A stretch of DNA of 64,000 bases, from positions 2,236,600 through 2,300,599 of the forward strand of contig NC_066336.1 in NCBI RefSeq assembly GCF_022539315.1, read 5' to 3'. A program made the translations under genes and the position numbers. Each line of letters begins with the position of its first letter. Position 1 is the stretch's first letter. The notes beneath the pieces are model-generated. The model was given only the letters and a program-made list of their open reading frames with translations. It was not told where the DNA came from and ran no database searches. Shown piece by piece: positions 46,716-60,605 of the stretch. The DNA is from Serinus canaria. Taxonomy: Eukaryota; Chordata; Aves; Passeriformes; Fringillidae.

Positions 46716-49700
46716 TCTTATATTTCTGTCATTTAACTTTTTTGCATGCATAAACTGAAACAGGAGAATATCGTTAGTGCCAGTGTGGAATGACTAGGGC
46801 CGCATAAAATAGCCAGAAGTTTCACTCCTTGGTGACAAGATATGGGAAGTTAGACAGGGGAGAAGAAAGTGACACACCAAGGAAAACTCTCTTGGTAATT
46901 AAGGTTGTTGGGGTGGATGTGGCATCCCTGTCTCTGGAATTCTTTCAGGACTGGTCAAACAAACTGTGGTCAGGAATCACTGTCAGGACCCTCTGCTGGA
47001 GTCACAGAGCTGGTCCCTTCTAAGCTGCCCTTCTCTGCCTCTGGGATTATTTCCCTGACTTGCAGGTAGGAAGCTGGCACATGGAGGTCTTGGATGAAGT
47101 CAGCACACCAAGTGGTGCAGCCCAAATTTCATGAGATGTTTTAGTCTCTGGGCAGTTTATATCAGAAGTGTTGTGTCTATACTGAATATGAGAGCCTCAC
47201 ATTGCTTTGGAAAAAAAAAAAAAATCACCTCATCATCTTTCTGAGCTCCCTCCCATCTCTCAGCCTGGCCCAGTTCATCTCCCCCATGCACTGCTGTGGC
47301 CATCCCAGCACACTCCACCACAGTGCATGTCCACCCCAGCTTTCAGCCCCTCCTTTGCATTTGTAGCACAGCTTTGCAGCTTCTCCCTGTTGCTGGTGCC
47401 TCTGCTGAGGATGGGCCATGAAGTGATGCCCCAGCACCACCCACATGCTGCAGAGCCAGACAGAGCAGCTGTGTGGTCACAGAAGGGCAGTGCTTCTCTC
47501 ACTGAAGGCATTTAAGGCTGCTCTGTCTGGGACATGGCTCCTCCACCCTCCCAAAAGGGCACTGATCCAGTTCTGGCAAGAGATTTGGGGAGTGCCACGA
47601 CATGGCCATGTCCACACAGTGTCCTCCCACAGCGTGTCCAGAGTGGCACTGCCACATCCTGAGCTCTGCTGCTGCATTGCCTGGGGACATGTGAGCTGCC
47701 ACAGGCCACAGCCCTCAGGGGAAGGCTTGAACCATAAACCAGTGTGGAAAACTGAACTCCCACCCCTGAGGCCAGTCCATGGAACTGTTCAATTTGCTGT
47801 TGTAGCTGCAGTCAACTTTTCATCCTCCTCTGATGATGACAGTCTGAAATGTTCACCTTTGGGCCAGTTTGTGATGACTTCCAGGATCCTGGGTGATTCA
47901 CTGGCTCAGTATGAAACATAAAATTACAGACCATGGTCCTGGAAGAGCCTTTGAGAGGCTGGTTGGTGCATTCCCTGCCTTATCAACTGTGCTTTTGTTC
48001 TCTTCCTGTATTTCCCACCCTTGAAGATTTCCAGCTATGAACAGAAAGGCAAGATATAGCAAAGGAAGATGATCCACCACTCTTCTTTGACACTGTTTAA
48101 TTCAAGAGTAAGCAAAATAGGCCCTTTCTTTGGTTAGATTATAGGTTCATTTTAAAAGGCACATGGTCTAATATGACACCATTCTTATTGTTAGTGAATA
48201 TTTGATAGCACGCCTCAGTAATTTATATTGGAAAAAACAATGATATGGAACTGGCAGATAAAAACACTTGCTAGAGATGATCATAAACTAAATAGCACCC
48301 ACAGCCTCTGAGCTGAAAGGAGGAGGCTCTCATGTCACAGAGATCAATGTCCATATTTACCAGGTTTTACAATGCTCTGAGAATTGCAGTCCAGAGCACA
48401 CAAATGTATTTCACAGAAGGTACATGAGGGCTGAGTGATATCTCAGTGCCTCTCCCCTGAAGCTCTTGCAATACTGAGCACAAAGATAAGTTAAAACTTG
48501 TTATATTTGTATAGAAGTGCATATTGATATGTCCAAGAAGACAGTTATTTCAATGATATTATGCTATCAATATTATCAATTATTTAAATAATATTATAAT
48601 ATCACTCAAGATCATATTTATTGAAAACAGAAGAACTAGCCAAATATATATCAAAGCATGTGTGTTCACAGCAGCACCCTGCATTTAAATTCCAGTGCAG
48701 GTTATTCCTACAACCAGGGAAGAGGATGAGTGTCAGCAATGAGGAGTCACCATGGCAGAAGACTGGCAGGACAATGGATGTGGAACATGATCACTCCTCC
48801 CAGGACAAACCTGAACTTTCCTACATGAAAGAAATATGGCCATTGAAAGCCTGTGGGGTGAAGCAATCCCACCATGCTCACCAACCTGAAAACAGCTCCT
48901 TGTCAGGGGAGTACAAAGGAACAAAATGCACATTAGGAACAAAATGCACAAAAGAACAAAAGAACAATATGTAAAACTACTTAAGTGTATGAAACCTATT
49001 GATGAACAGATCACATCTTCACAAACATGCCCAAAAGTCCTTTTCCTGTTTTTATATGTAATCAGTCTATGACATGATGGAAATGTTTTTGCAGAACACA
49101 CTTTATAACACGCCAGAATGCTTTCATTGACAAGTATGATTTTTTACCACTCTGATATTCTAATGCAAAAGGTACTTTGGTACTGTGAAGATATGATGCT
49201 TTGTATTTTCCTGTCTATTCCACAGCACTTAATGATGGATAGACAATTTCAAATCTTGAACTACCATGGCAACTACTCAGTTCCCTGCTTTTCTTTTTTG
49301 AGTTCACAACTCCCTCTGCAGTAAACCTTGCCAGTCCTTGAACAAATGTTAAGAGAGACAGCTGTAGCTATGGTTCCAATCTTGAAATTATCTTGGCAAG
49401 CACCCTTGGCATCCTTAAATGCACCCCTTCTGGCTCCATGTGTAGACCTAATTTAGCTGACATTTTTAAGATGTCTGCTCCAGGAAGAGGTGAAACATCC
49501 CCTCAAACCAACTGACTTTGATGACATTATTTACATTACCTAGGTTGCAAGATTGAAATGGGACTTGTGTAGAAGAATCAGTAGTGAAGATGTCTGATGT
49601 ATTCAGACCAACCCTACTCATAGTGTGTGTAAATCCTGTTTATTATTCCCAGCAATTGCCACTCCCCATCGTGGTGTTCTCCAGGTGTGTCAGGTTCTGG

Positions 49701-51639
49701 CTGCTTTTGCAGCTGGTGAAGATGGACATGAAAACCCTTGGTTTGAGGAGATGGTGTTCTCACTGAACTGAATATGCTTTCTGACTGAGAGGAAGATGGG
49801 AGCAGTACAAACTAACAAGACATCAACCTGTTTCTTATGTGCTGCAGGCTTCTCAGTGCCTCTGTTACCCCACCTTGACATGGCTGCAGGCTTCTGTGGG
49901 GGCTCATGGTGGCACTTAGCTGATTCTAGGAACAAGAAACAGTCATACACACAAAACCCCAAACCCAACAAAACTTACATTGCTATATAGACTGCTGACA
50001 ATGATGTGAGACTAGCAAGCCATGCAGCACTTCTGTCTACACAAGCATGATTCTGTTTCTTTTTCCCTGCATCCTGTGAATTTAATACTGTTCCTAAGCT
50101 CTGTGTGGCTTCTAGCACAACCAAGGCTCCAGCTCAGTCAGGAGCTGTTAGAAATTAATTCAACAAATATCAGGATCTTATAATGACTCTGATCTCCTAA
50201 ATGCTTTAAAACCAAACACCTGGAATCAGGAAATAACAGGAAAATCTCAATTTCTGGTGTGCAGAGAGAAGCAAGAACCACTGGCTTAGAAAACGTGGGC
50301 TAATACAACTCACTAGAGCCAGAGAAGTATTGACTCTGAGTTAGTTGTCTGCCAGTTTGATAAACAGAACAAATGCCAGAACTGGTGCAGAAGAAGCAGC
50401 ACATACACAAGTAATTTTAGGAGGGACATACAACTGCATGTATTATCATCAGCAGCAAGATCAACTCAGACACCTCACTTAAACTCACCATACAAACAGA
50501 GGGAGTACAGAATACCTGAAGAGTCAGTTCAGGGACTTTATGAACTGGAAGTTGATTCAGATAGACATTTTAAATAACCCCAGAGAAATCTGCTCTCTGT
50601 AAGCTTGGCTAATCCCTTTTGAATCTCATGCCTCTGGTGTTCATGGCATTCTAGAGCAATCTACTTCTCACGTTATCAAGCTGTGCATAAGATGCACGAG
50701 TTCCTTGTATTTGTTTAAAGCTACTACACCCATATGGATCCTCTGTTGTCAGACACACTGACAGCTTCTGCTGCTTCCCCAGATCATTTGTGATTTTATT
50801 GTGTTTGTCATCTCTCCTTGCCCATCATCTCTGGTCACACCTGCCCACATTACTTACACCACACTCCCTTGGAACTATGCAGTTTTTCTATCAGTCATTG
50901 TGGGGACATCTGGGGGAAGAGTTTTCTACCAGTGGTGCTGGCACCCTACTTTGGGTTTTGGAAACCCAGCACCCACGCTTCCAATCCAAGACATAAGCAT
51001 TGCAACCATGCTTTGGTGAGTCCTCATCGTGCAGCAGTGCAAACAAGAGCTCACTAAGGACTCAGCCTCCTGTGCCACCAGATGCCAGCAGCACTGGCAA
51101 GGTGAACGGAGCTGCAGCTGGAGGGAAAGCACAGGGTGTGAGGTAAAGTCCTGACCTACCCAGCATGAGTGATGGAGGGAGGTGACAGGAAACCAACTGA
51201 GCTGAGCTGATAAGGGAGGAGAAAGAAGCCCCTCACCAAGGTGGCAACTGAACCAGCTGCTGGGTGGGGTCTGCAGTGTGAGGAAGAGAGTGAATAGAAA
51301 CCCAGGAAATGAGAAATGCCAAATCTGTGGATCCAAGTGAGAGACAAGCTGCCTGCTCTGTGTCATGCAGAAGCAGCATAGCTGCGGCTGGTGGTACAGT
51401 GCACGTGGCAACAAGGGCTGCCACTGCCCAGGCTGGTATTTTGAAGAAAAAAGCTTAGTGGTGTGAGTTTAGACACTCAGAAATTTCTGTCCAGTGAAAG
51501 GAAATGATGTAGAGGAAAACTAAGATACAGCAATTTTTTTCTTTAATATTTTTAATGATGGGGACTTAGTGCAGTCAGTGGAAGGTGCAGACAAAAGTAC
51601 AGAAAGTGGAATGAGGGCTGTTACAAGGTGAGGAGGCAG
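46716..51639. other. intergenic DNA between HTR1D and CpG island 2
   Basis: No gene or LTR recognised. 48540-48610 is very AT-rich with an ATTATTTAAATAAT palindrome. A short direct repeat (GGAACAAAATGCACA, two copies) lies near 48920-48950. Open frames at 47445-47921 and 50926-51414 overlap others and match nothing known. Confidence 0.5.
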
Positions 51640-52363
51640 CTCTCCTTTTTCCCCCACAGTGGCCAGTGGGCTCCCAGCCTGTCCCAGCCTGGCCGGGAGG
51701 CCGGAATTGCTCACCGGCAAGGGCAGCGCGATGCTTGCAGAGCACCGGGCAGCTCCCGGCGTCCTTCTCCGCGCCACCCGCACTCCCGGGGCTCTGCTCC
51801 CGCTCAGCGGCACCGGGAGCAACTTCTCCGGTCAATGATGGATGGGGGAGGTCTCTCGTCTCTGATCCCATCTCGGCATCCCCGGGCTGCTGATACCAGA
51901 GGTGGAACCAACCACAGCTGGACCGACCACCAAGTCCCACACTCTCCAAGAGATGGCACTAAAGGGGGGATGCGGCGGGAGAGAAGGACAAAACCTCGCT
52001 GTGCCACCTGGCACGGGGCTCTGCCCTGCTTTTAACGAGCGGGGACCGGCACCGCCTGCCCCGACACCAAAGCCCCGAGGCAGCGGCAGCCCGGGCCGGG
52101 TTAGAAGGGGCTATCCGGCAGGCTCTGCAGCACGAACCCACCGTGAAAGCAGCCACAGCAGCGCCTCCACTGCGCCCATCCGCCACACCAACCGCGCCCA
52201 GCTCCGCGCCGGGGCCTTGCGGAAACTTTCCCCTCCCCGCCCCGAGCGCCCTCGGCCCCCCCAAAATGGCGGCCGGGGCCTGCCCGCCCTCTCCAGGGCC
52301 GGGGGCGGGCGCCGCGAAGCCGCACGGCGGCCGGGCCGGGCCGCCAGCCCCCGCCCGCTCCCG

Positions 52364-52371
52364 TGACGTCA
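52364..52371. promoter_or_regulatory. palindromic cAMP-response element TGACGTCA
   Basis: A perfect 8-bp CREB/ATF site in the core of CpG island 2, about 138 bp before the + strand donor. Such sites are common near the start of CpG-island promoters. Confidence 0.65.
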
Positions 52372-52399
52372 AGCACCGCCCGGTACCGCGTCCCTCCCC

Positions 52400-52508
52400 T
52401 CATTGTCAGCGCCCGCACCCGCCGCCCGAGCCCCGGAGCCCCTCGCGGGCTGCGGCTGCCCAAGCCCGGGCTGGGAGGGAGCGAAGCCTGGCCGCTCCTG
52501 CTGCCCAG
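52400..52508 (+). other. candidate 5' noncoding first exon
   Basis: The exon end at 52508 is set by the donor CCCAG|GTAGGC. The start is guessed from the CRE and GC-box positions. There is no obvious ATG-led coding frame leading to a known protein. It would be the first exon of the gene to the right, perhaps LUZP1, whose coding exons are not in the window. Confidence 0.35.
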
Positions 52509-52880
52509 GTAGGCAGAGGTGGGCGATGAAGGGGCGGAGGGCGGGGGGTGCCGCAGACCGGCGGGGCGGGGAGGAATTCGAGGCATCCGCTTTGTCTTTG
52601 ACCGCCGCCGCCTTTCCCGTCCCTTTCCGTGCGGGCGAGCGGGTGCCTCAAGGCCGGGTCGCCCGCGGTGGCGGCGGCGGCGGGGACCCCCCGCGGGAGA
52701 CCCGGCCCTGAGGCGCCCGCCGGGGCCTCGGCTCCCGCTCGGAAATGGAGCCGCCGTCGGGCTCCTTCCGACGGGACCGGAACAGCCGCTTTCCTGAGCG
52801 GAGATCGGCCCCGTCCCCGCCCGGGAAGGGCACGGTCCCACCGGTCCTCGCTGTAGAGAGCTGCCCGCAAGGAAGTTCCT

Positions 52881-55800
52881 AACTCCATTGGCTGCGGCTT
52901 GGTTGAGATTTCGGAGGTTTCCAGGCGCTTAACGCGTTTTCTGTGGATAACCATTTTTTTTTTCCTTACTGCAGCCACATACTCCCTTTCCTGTTGCTTA
53001 TTTTTCCTGAATTCCCCCTTCTTTCCCAGCCCGCCCACGTTTATAATATAATTAATAACGTTCTTTTATATGTATGCTTTTCTGATGCTCTGACTTCGTT
53101 AATCACTTCAGTCTTCTTTGCTCCCCCGTCGTGAGGGAATTAATTGAGGGAGCACTGTGAAACTTTTTTTTTGCCTCTTTCGGGAATTTCTGAAACTTCC
53201 CTCATTTGGCTTTGTCAGGTGTCCCATGTGCTGGCATGTGAAGCCAGTGGCACAGCAAACCTTTGCTTGTTGTCCTTGGTGATTGCGCTTTCATTGCATG
53301 TCTGCATTTTTTTCCCCTTTGTAATGCTACATCTGAAGCCTTTAAACCAATTAAACGCGAGTTAAAGTTACCATCCCAACTAATCAGCACATTTGAGTTA
53401 GGTGCGGTGGGGTTAGGTTTTTACTGCTGCGTAAATTCTCTTTAAAATGTTCCACAAAAATCGGGGTGAGGAGTGCTCATCGCTGCCGCGTGTGTTGGGG
53501 TTGTTGCTTGTCGAGAGCCGCTGGGGAGGGTGAGCGCCTCTCACCGCGGTGATGACAGTGGGAAGGGGGATTTTTACAACCTGGAATCGTCTGTGGCATT
53601 CCGTGTTTAGAGGGAAAAAATGCAGTAACTTCCCACATGCCTACAGCCTCATGGCAGAGGTATGCATCTGCTGACCTGCGGGACACTGGGGGGAGGCGTC
53701 GTTCCCCAGTGTTACAGTCTGTGCGAGGACGGAACCGGCAGCTCTGCGCTCTGGTCACTTTGTGCAGCCAGTACCAGCTGGCACATTTCGGCAGGGACAG
53801 CGTGCTCTGTGGCTGCTTCGCATCTGCGGCACTTGCAGGAGAGTAATTCCTCCATTGGATCCATTGGATCGGCTCTGCAGCAGTAGGGACTGCACAAAGC
53901 TGTCAGCAGTGCCTGCCAGGCTGATACCCCAGGAGCCCCAGGGGACCCCTCCTGGGCATGGGACCCCCTCACCGGCATCGTGCCTGGACCCCTGGGGCTG
54001 CTCAGAACAGCCAGCCCTCTGTAGCACTGCGAGGAGGACATAGAGAGCTGATTGCTGCGTTTCTTCGGGATCTGTCTGAAAGTTCCTGGGGGAAGGAATG
54101 AGTTGGGGTAAAGGGAGTGTGAGAGGGCAGCACAATTCAAGAGTAGTCAGGTCCCCATTAAGTAATGTCTCCTGATATAGGTAGTTCTTCAACTTCAGCT
54201 TCCTCATAATACTATGAAATAATAGAGTTTCTGCACTCCAGTACAGGCCAATCTGACCAAGGCTGACTTCCTAAGAAGTAAAAATAAGTTACAAGAGTGC
54301 AGACTTTTTGCCTGCCTTCTGGCTGTCTCTGTGTTCGGAAGATTGCCCAACTGAGAGGAAGTTACTGATTTTCTTTATTTAATACGAGGCTAGGAATTGT
54401 AGGCAAAAATAACTCATGTTAAAAAAGAGAACTCTCAAATGTGGCTGTTACAAGAAATGATAATATTTAAAAGCCCAGTATTCCTTGCAGTCTAGGCCAC
54501 ATTATTTTGTGTGTTCGAATGGGTTGGTGATTACATCTTTGAGCATGACCTTACCAGAGTGTTGTGCCCAGGGACTCTGGGGCTGGGCATGTCCTCCATG
54601 AGACATTTCCTTCCCTCCGTGGGCTGCAGTTGGTGAGGAACCAGAGGCCTCTTTTCTCATGGGAGTTCTTCAGAAAGTATGGCTGGCGTTACTGAGCAAA
54701 ATGACAAAGAAGGACAATTTTGATACAATTGTTACACTAAAATGAAGCATATAATCTCACTAGGAGGTCGTTTTTATTGGAAGATTCCCACAAGGGTGAT
54801 GATTCGTAGCAGTAATATGTTTCACACTGAATAGTGAACTGCAGATCATGTGAGCCCTTAAAATCTGTTGAAATGGAGAACCTTTGTTGTGATGGTTATG
54901 GCATGGTGACATTCATCTTCACATGTCTAAGGCCTGCTGTACAGACTTTTTGCCTTGGGTAATGCTTGTATTTGCACACGTGAAGTAGAGAGCATGAATG
55001 TCTTGGTGGCAGCTGATGAGCAGGTGTTGCTTGCCAGCACTTCTTGCATTCCCAAAGCCCGTAGTTGGCTTCGTCCTTCCATACTGTTATTTTCTCTGCT
55101 TTCAATGGGCTGAATCTTTCTAGGGCTTTAGTCTTTTAACTTGATCTCCTCTTCCCTTGGTAGCCACCAAAGGTGTGATTAATCTCCCTGTGTGTTTGCC
55201 AGGGTAACAGGGGCTGGCAGCCTTCTCCTGGTGGTGACTGGAACCACTCACTGCACACACTGTGAGCAGTCACATCTCTCTGGATTTGAGGGTTTACAGC
55301 TGGTGGCTGAATCAGTTTGGTGGAAAACCCACAAACCATTTGCCCTTTACTGTCCAGATTTAGGAGCCTTCATAACCACCCTGGTTGAGAAGGCATGCCA
55401 GGCATGCCATTCCTGTGAAGTCGGTGGGCTTTGGGTTGATTCAGCAGCCTGAAAAACAGTGTTTTTGAAATGATCAAATATAAAGTGTGGCATTGGATGT
55501 CAGCCATCAGAATGTGGCAATTTAGGCCTTAATGCTTTTGTGTCTCTGGCGTGTCTTAGGTTTTGGCAGTGATGTTCCCCTGCTGAGGCCCTAATCTGGG
55601 CAGATAAGGGTTTGTAAGGATGCTTCAACCCCGTGTGCTTTAACCCTCACCAGGGTGGAGTAAGATATGCAGGTGCAACACATGGCTTTACCTAAGTGTG
55701 ACAGCAGCATGCACAGAAGTGTGAATGCTGTGCACAGAAGTGTGAATGCTGTTTCCTTTTCTGTAAAAGAGAGCTGAGAATATTTTTGTTGTGCAGAGAA

Positions 55801-58800
55801 TGTAACATTTGTGTTCCCAAACATTTGAATTTCTCATAGAAACACAGTCCAGAAAGGTCAGTGCACCCTGTGAGTGATGGGCTGAAAGGAGAAGGGGGTG
55901 TTTAGAAAAAAGAAGAGTTTTAATGTTGTACTTAACACTCAGCCTTGTCTCTTCTCCTAATAAAGCCCCTTAGGATCCACCCCAGTAAGCCCAGGAATGA
56001 AATGTATTGCTTCCTTGCTTAGGAACAAAGTTGCCAATACACAGGTATAAAGTACAAGAACACATAAGCTGGTAAGTTTATTTCTGTGTGACTGAGGGCA
56101 GATGAGAGTTGGCTGCTTGCTCTTGTCAAGTTGAAGGACAGATGGGTTTTCACATCCTCTCCAGTCATGGATCTGGGAAGAGCTACATCAGTGCAGGTGG
56201 GCACTGTGCCTGGAGGAGGTGGGTTTGCCTTTCCCCTTGTCCTAACTGCCTTCTTCTCCAGGTACCCTTTCCAGCCCTACCCCAGCTGACAAAATCTCCA
56301 TGCAGCTGTGTTCAGAGACTTGATGTGGGTGAAAATTACCCATCAGCCTCCCCCCACTCCCTTTAGCCCTGCCAGATTCCCAGCCTGGCTGCAGGGCTGC
56401 TTTACTCTGGCCAAGGGAGGGGAGCATGAGGCTAGAAGGAGGCAGGCACAGTGCAGGGCCACCTGAAAATGACTATAAAACTTAAGTTTGAGGATCTGGT
56501 CCAAAGTTTGTGAGGTCACTTGTGCAGTAATAGCATCCCTTGAAACTTTAAGCATTGCTGTCTATGTTTGAGGTCTGTGTCACCACCATGCTTTCACAGT
56601 GAGTTTGGATGTGCTACCTTTGCAAAATTCCTGCTCACACAAAGTGCTGCCCAGGTCTGGACAGAGGAGTAGAGACATAATTTTAAGAGGACTTCAGTGG
56701 AGAATTTTCTACGTCTAAGTCCTAATCTTTTTGGCCCTGTTTGTCAGAGCTTCGTTGAATTGAGCAAAGCTAAATGTTGTCCTCACAAAGTAACTTCAGA
56801 GTCCTATCACCTGGGCTCTGAGCAGCTCTCTTGAACACAGGCCAGCAAAGTGCACCGGTCTCACGTGTGTAAATACTTTGTGTGAGCTGGAAACTTCTGT
56901 GTGTCTGCTCCTTGGCCTGCTGCAGTGTGATAGCTGTCATGCTGCCCTGCCCTGTGTGTCAGGGGAGCAGCTGTCCAACCCAGCCATGCTCACTGCCCTC
57001 CCTTGGCTGCAGGCACAGGCAGACTGCCTGGTTCCATGTCTGCTTCTGACAGGTGGGCTCCTGAGTGCTCCAGGATGGAGTAATGGGGGACATGCACTGT
57101 CAGGTGTGGGTACTTCCTCACCACTCCTCCTTGCTGTCTGCCCTGGTTTGTGGGGAATGTGGTGGTTTAGCTGCTTCAAGTCACAAAGGGGGAAGTGTAG
57201 GCTTTAACGATTTTTAATCAGTACTGGGTGGACAAGCCCCTGCATGTAAACATTTATAGTTCTGAATTTACTTAGCTAATTGGTTTTTAAGTCATAGTTT
57301 GACCTGCTGTACTGCCCAGGCCATAGTATCAAACCTTACTTAGTATTGAATTAACTCATTAACTCAGCCGGTTTTGAGGTTTGTGATTTCAACTTGCAAA
57401 CTTGATGCCTGGAGGGGGGGAGGGGGCGTTGAGCTAAATAAGATTTTTTTGCCACAAAACCCCTGTGTTCCTTGCTTGGGTTTGTGATTGTTTGGCTCAG
57501 AAGTAGTAGGACTGATTTCATTCAGACCCTTTGCAAATAGTGTTGTGGCTATCCTTGATTGTGCACTGCATGCCTCTGAGAAAGCAGAGCAGCAGGAGAT
57601 GAGAACCAAGGCTTTCTTAGCCCTGGTAGGATTCAGCTTTGGTGGTTAATATTACAAAACCACTGGAGCTTGGGGCTCATGTGTCAGGCTGTGCAGTAGG
57701 AAAGCATCTGTGGCTGTAGGCAGGTGATGTGAGAGGGCTGCCTGACCTGTGCCATGGCACAGCAGTCCTGTGGGGCAGCTGAGGAAGGTGCATTCTGGTG
57801 ACACACATCACCTCTGCTCCAGAGCAGCTCTCCCACTCTGGGAGCCAGTGGGCAATATGTAGCAGGTCATCCCAGTGGCTGCTCCCATGTCCCCTGAGGG
57901 TCCTGGAGCAGGTGACAGCAAGTACCCTGCACTGGAAGTGCAAGTGCCAGGGTAGGTAAAGGTGGTGTGGGAGCAAAAGAGGGAGCATGTTGCTGTGTTC
58001 CTGCTTCTCGTGTGAGTGTTGCAGTGTTCTAATTGACCTCTAAAAATGGTAGCTTCATCCTAAGCTGAAAATGTCTTTCTGCATGACTGATCATGATGAA
58101 CATAAGCTCAAGCAACTCTTTAATTAGCTCAAGAATGTTTCTCTTTACCTTGAATGCTTCCTTTTCACCTTTTCCTCTGTGGCTGCATGCAGAAAGGCAG
58201 CTCTGGGCTGTGCAGCAAGGGTGGTACTGACAGGGTGGTTCTGAGGGTTGCTGTCGTCAGCCCTGCCACCCGTGCTGCATGCAGCACAGCTCTGCACAGA
58301 TGGGAGTGACAGCTTTTGCTGCAGTGCTGCACCCTCCGTACGTGTTGCAGCAAAATCTGTCAGACACTTTCATTCTCAGAATTGCATTAATTAAAATTGC
58401 TTCTATAAGCATTATCTAGCTCTTAAGGTTTAGCACTGGCTTGTGTCTTCCCCACTGGATTGATTTGAAAAGCACAGGATATGTTTCCGAGGCTGCAGAG
58501 GCTCCAAGGTTGTCTTGATCATCTGATTCCACTGCAGCACTTTCAGCTGCTTTTGCCTTTGAGGTGCCTGTGCCTCACGTGGGAGTGCAGTGGGTTACCT
58601 TAAAGGGAAAATCTGATGAAACTTCTTCAAGAACTTGTTGTTACATGTGATATCTTAGTGGAATTTACCGGAATAGAATGGAGATTCCTGACCTAGGATC
58701 TGGAACAGAGCTGCAAAAACAGTAATTTCTCAGGTAGTGTGAATCATTTGGAAATATGTCTGTTTTTACTGGAAAACAATAATTCCTGGATGATAATAAA

Positions 58801-59944
58801 TAGCTAGTAGTACTGCTTTGTGGTGAGAACTTGAACTTGAAGCAATTGAGAATTCCTAATGAAGTCTCTCACTCTTCTGTCTGCATCCTCTTCTGTATAG
58901 CTGCTGTTCAGGATTGTTTTTAATGTTGTTGAGTATGACTAATGTCCTTGCATAAAGGCATCCTGTGTAACGTGGGTGTTGTTTCTGTATGAGTTTTGGC
59001 TGTTAGTATATTGTAAACTGCCTTCATATGCTCTAAAATTCTCTGGATGTTACCTTTTGTGCATTGGGCAGAGCATGGGAACAAGAAGCCCAGTTTGGAA
59101 TAGATCTTTTCCTGTGTGTAACCACTGTCAGAGGGGCTGTGAAGGGAACAGTGAGTATCAGCAGTGCTTTGGGGAGGCTGTGAAATTGTGTGTGTTTGAA
59201 GGTGACTGCAGGAACAATGCTGCAGTGGAGCATTACTAGCTGTGGAAGTGGGGAACCCTTTTCCAGCACTGATGGGAAGATGGGGAGGCTCTTTGGAGTG
59301 TACTCCCTGCAGAGCATAGAGCACAAACAGGCTGCTGGTAGCTGTGTGTAAGAGCTGGGCTGAGAGGCTGGCTGGAGGTGTAGGCAGAGAGAAACAGCAA
59401 CTGCTGAGTGCAGGGAAACAGCTATGCCCTGCTCACTGCCATGATTGCCAGGTGGCACTCCTTGGATCTGGGTCAACTGCCCCTCATTTCCCTCCTGGAG
59501 CAGCAGGAGTGGCAAGCCCCATTCTCTAGCTTGCTTTCTCTGGCTGCCTTACGACAGAACATGCTCCCAAGTCCTCACACACAGATCATCTCCATTCACT
59601 TTTCCTCAGCTGCCTACGCCTTGAGCTGATTTGGAAAGCAGGGTGGGTTTTTTTTTTCCCTTTTTTTAGTAATCTCTGCTTGTGTGCTTCTATTGACTGC
59701 TGCAACTCCTGGGACATGTGGCTGAGAGTTCAGCACAGTCCTTGCTTTGGAGCCCAGCTGTGTGTGAGCAGGTGGGGCACACAGAGCATCTCTCTGCAAA
59801 AGCAAGATTGGCAGCAGCAAGCTGGACAGGCTCAGCAAAGCAATGGCAGCATGGCAGTAGCTGCCTGAGGTGCAGATCAAGAGAAAGCTGTTCTTTTCTG
59901 CTCAGTACTGGTGAGATGCTGTCATGAGGTTCAGGTGGGTATTT
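52881..59944. other. intron-like or intergenic DNA right of CpG island 2
   Basis: No exon with recognisable protein was found. A G-rich run (GGAGGGGGGGAGGGGGCG) lies at 57411-57428. A perfect 21-bp duplication lies at 55711-55752. No other repeat recognised. Confidence 0.5.
55711..55752 (+). repeat. perfect 21-bp tandem duplication
   Basis: Two identical adjacent copies of the 21-bp unit that starts GCACAGAAGTGTGAATGC. The perfect match suggests a recent event. Confidence 0.95.
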
Positions 59945-60605
59945 CACTAGACCAGGTTGCCTAAAGCCCCATCCAGCTTGACCTTGGACACTTCCTGGGA
60001 TGGGGCATCCACAGCTCCTTTGGGTGACTTGTGCCAGTGACTCACCACCTTCACAGGGAAATATTTCTTTCTAATATCCAATCTTAACCTACTCTCTTAG
60101 TTTGAAACCAGTGCTCACATCCCATCACCACAGTGCATGGTAAAAAGTCTGTGTCTTTCTTATAAACCCTCTTTATAAGACTATAAGGTCTCCCCAGTCT
60201 TCTCTTTTCCAGACTGAGCAATCCCAACTTTCAGCCCTTCTTCATAAAAGTATTAAAGCCTTTGGATCTTCCTTGTGGCCCCTTGTGAACCCACTGTAGT
60301 CTTTCTGAGGATGCCAGAACTCCAGATGTAGTGCTCCAGGTAGGGTCTCATGAGAGCAGAGTGGGAGAATCACTTCCCTTGACCTGCTGGCCATAATTTT
60401 TTTGATGCAGCCAAGGACCACTGTTGGCTTTCTAGGCTACAAGTACACATTTTGGGGTAATGTCCAATTTTTTGTCCACCAACACCCCCAAGTCTGTCTC
60501 TGCAGGGCTGCTCTCCATTCATTCATCCACCAGTCTAAGCTGATGCTGGGAATTGCCCCATCCCAGGTGCAGAAAGTGGCAGTGTGGTAAATTCTGACTG
60601 AACTA
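59945..60605 (-). repeat. CR1 LINE fragment, - orientation
   Basis: On the + strand the reverse complement of a CR1 3' region reads in order: CTAGACCAGGTTGCC, 'cttcctgggatggggcatcc', 'tttgaaaccagtgctcacat', 'ataaggtctccccagtcttc', 'gtgctccaggtagggtctca', 'cccttgacctgctggccata', and 'tgccccatcccaggtgcaga'. At about 660 bp it is the longest CR1 copy here. The last 3' bases (the 'ggtttgggttggaaggg' part) are missing, so it is truncated at both ends. Confidence 0.9.

Larger units (their letters stand above)
51640..52880. promoter_or_regulatory. CpG island 2, candidate LUZP1 promoter, possibly bidirectional
   Basis: A strong CpG island carries a YY1-like AAAATGGCGGC (52263-52273), a GC box GGGGGCGGGC (52301-52310) and a palindromic CRE TGACGTCA (52364-52371). 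A + strand donor CCCAG|GTAGGC has its GT at 52509-52510. A minus-strand donor GCCG|GTGAGC has its GT complement at 51713-51714. This fits a housekeeping-type promoter, perhaps firing in both directions. LUZP1 is proposed only because it follows HTR1D in other vertebrates. Open frames of up to 246 codons inside the island are GC-driven and not called. Confidence 0.65.

Noticed and set aside
52101..53038. 246- and 210-codon minus-strand frames in CpG island 2
   Set aside because: Same GC effect; Gly/Arg/Pro/Ala-rich, overlapping each other and frames on the + strand, no known domain.
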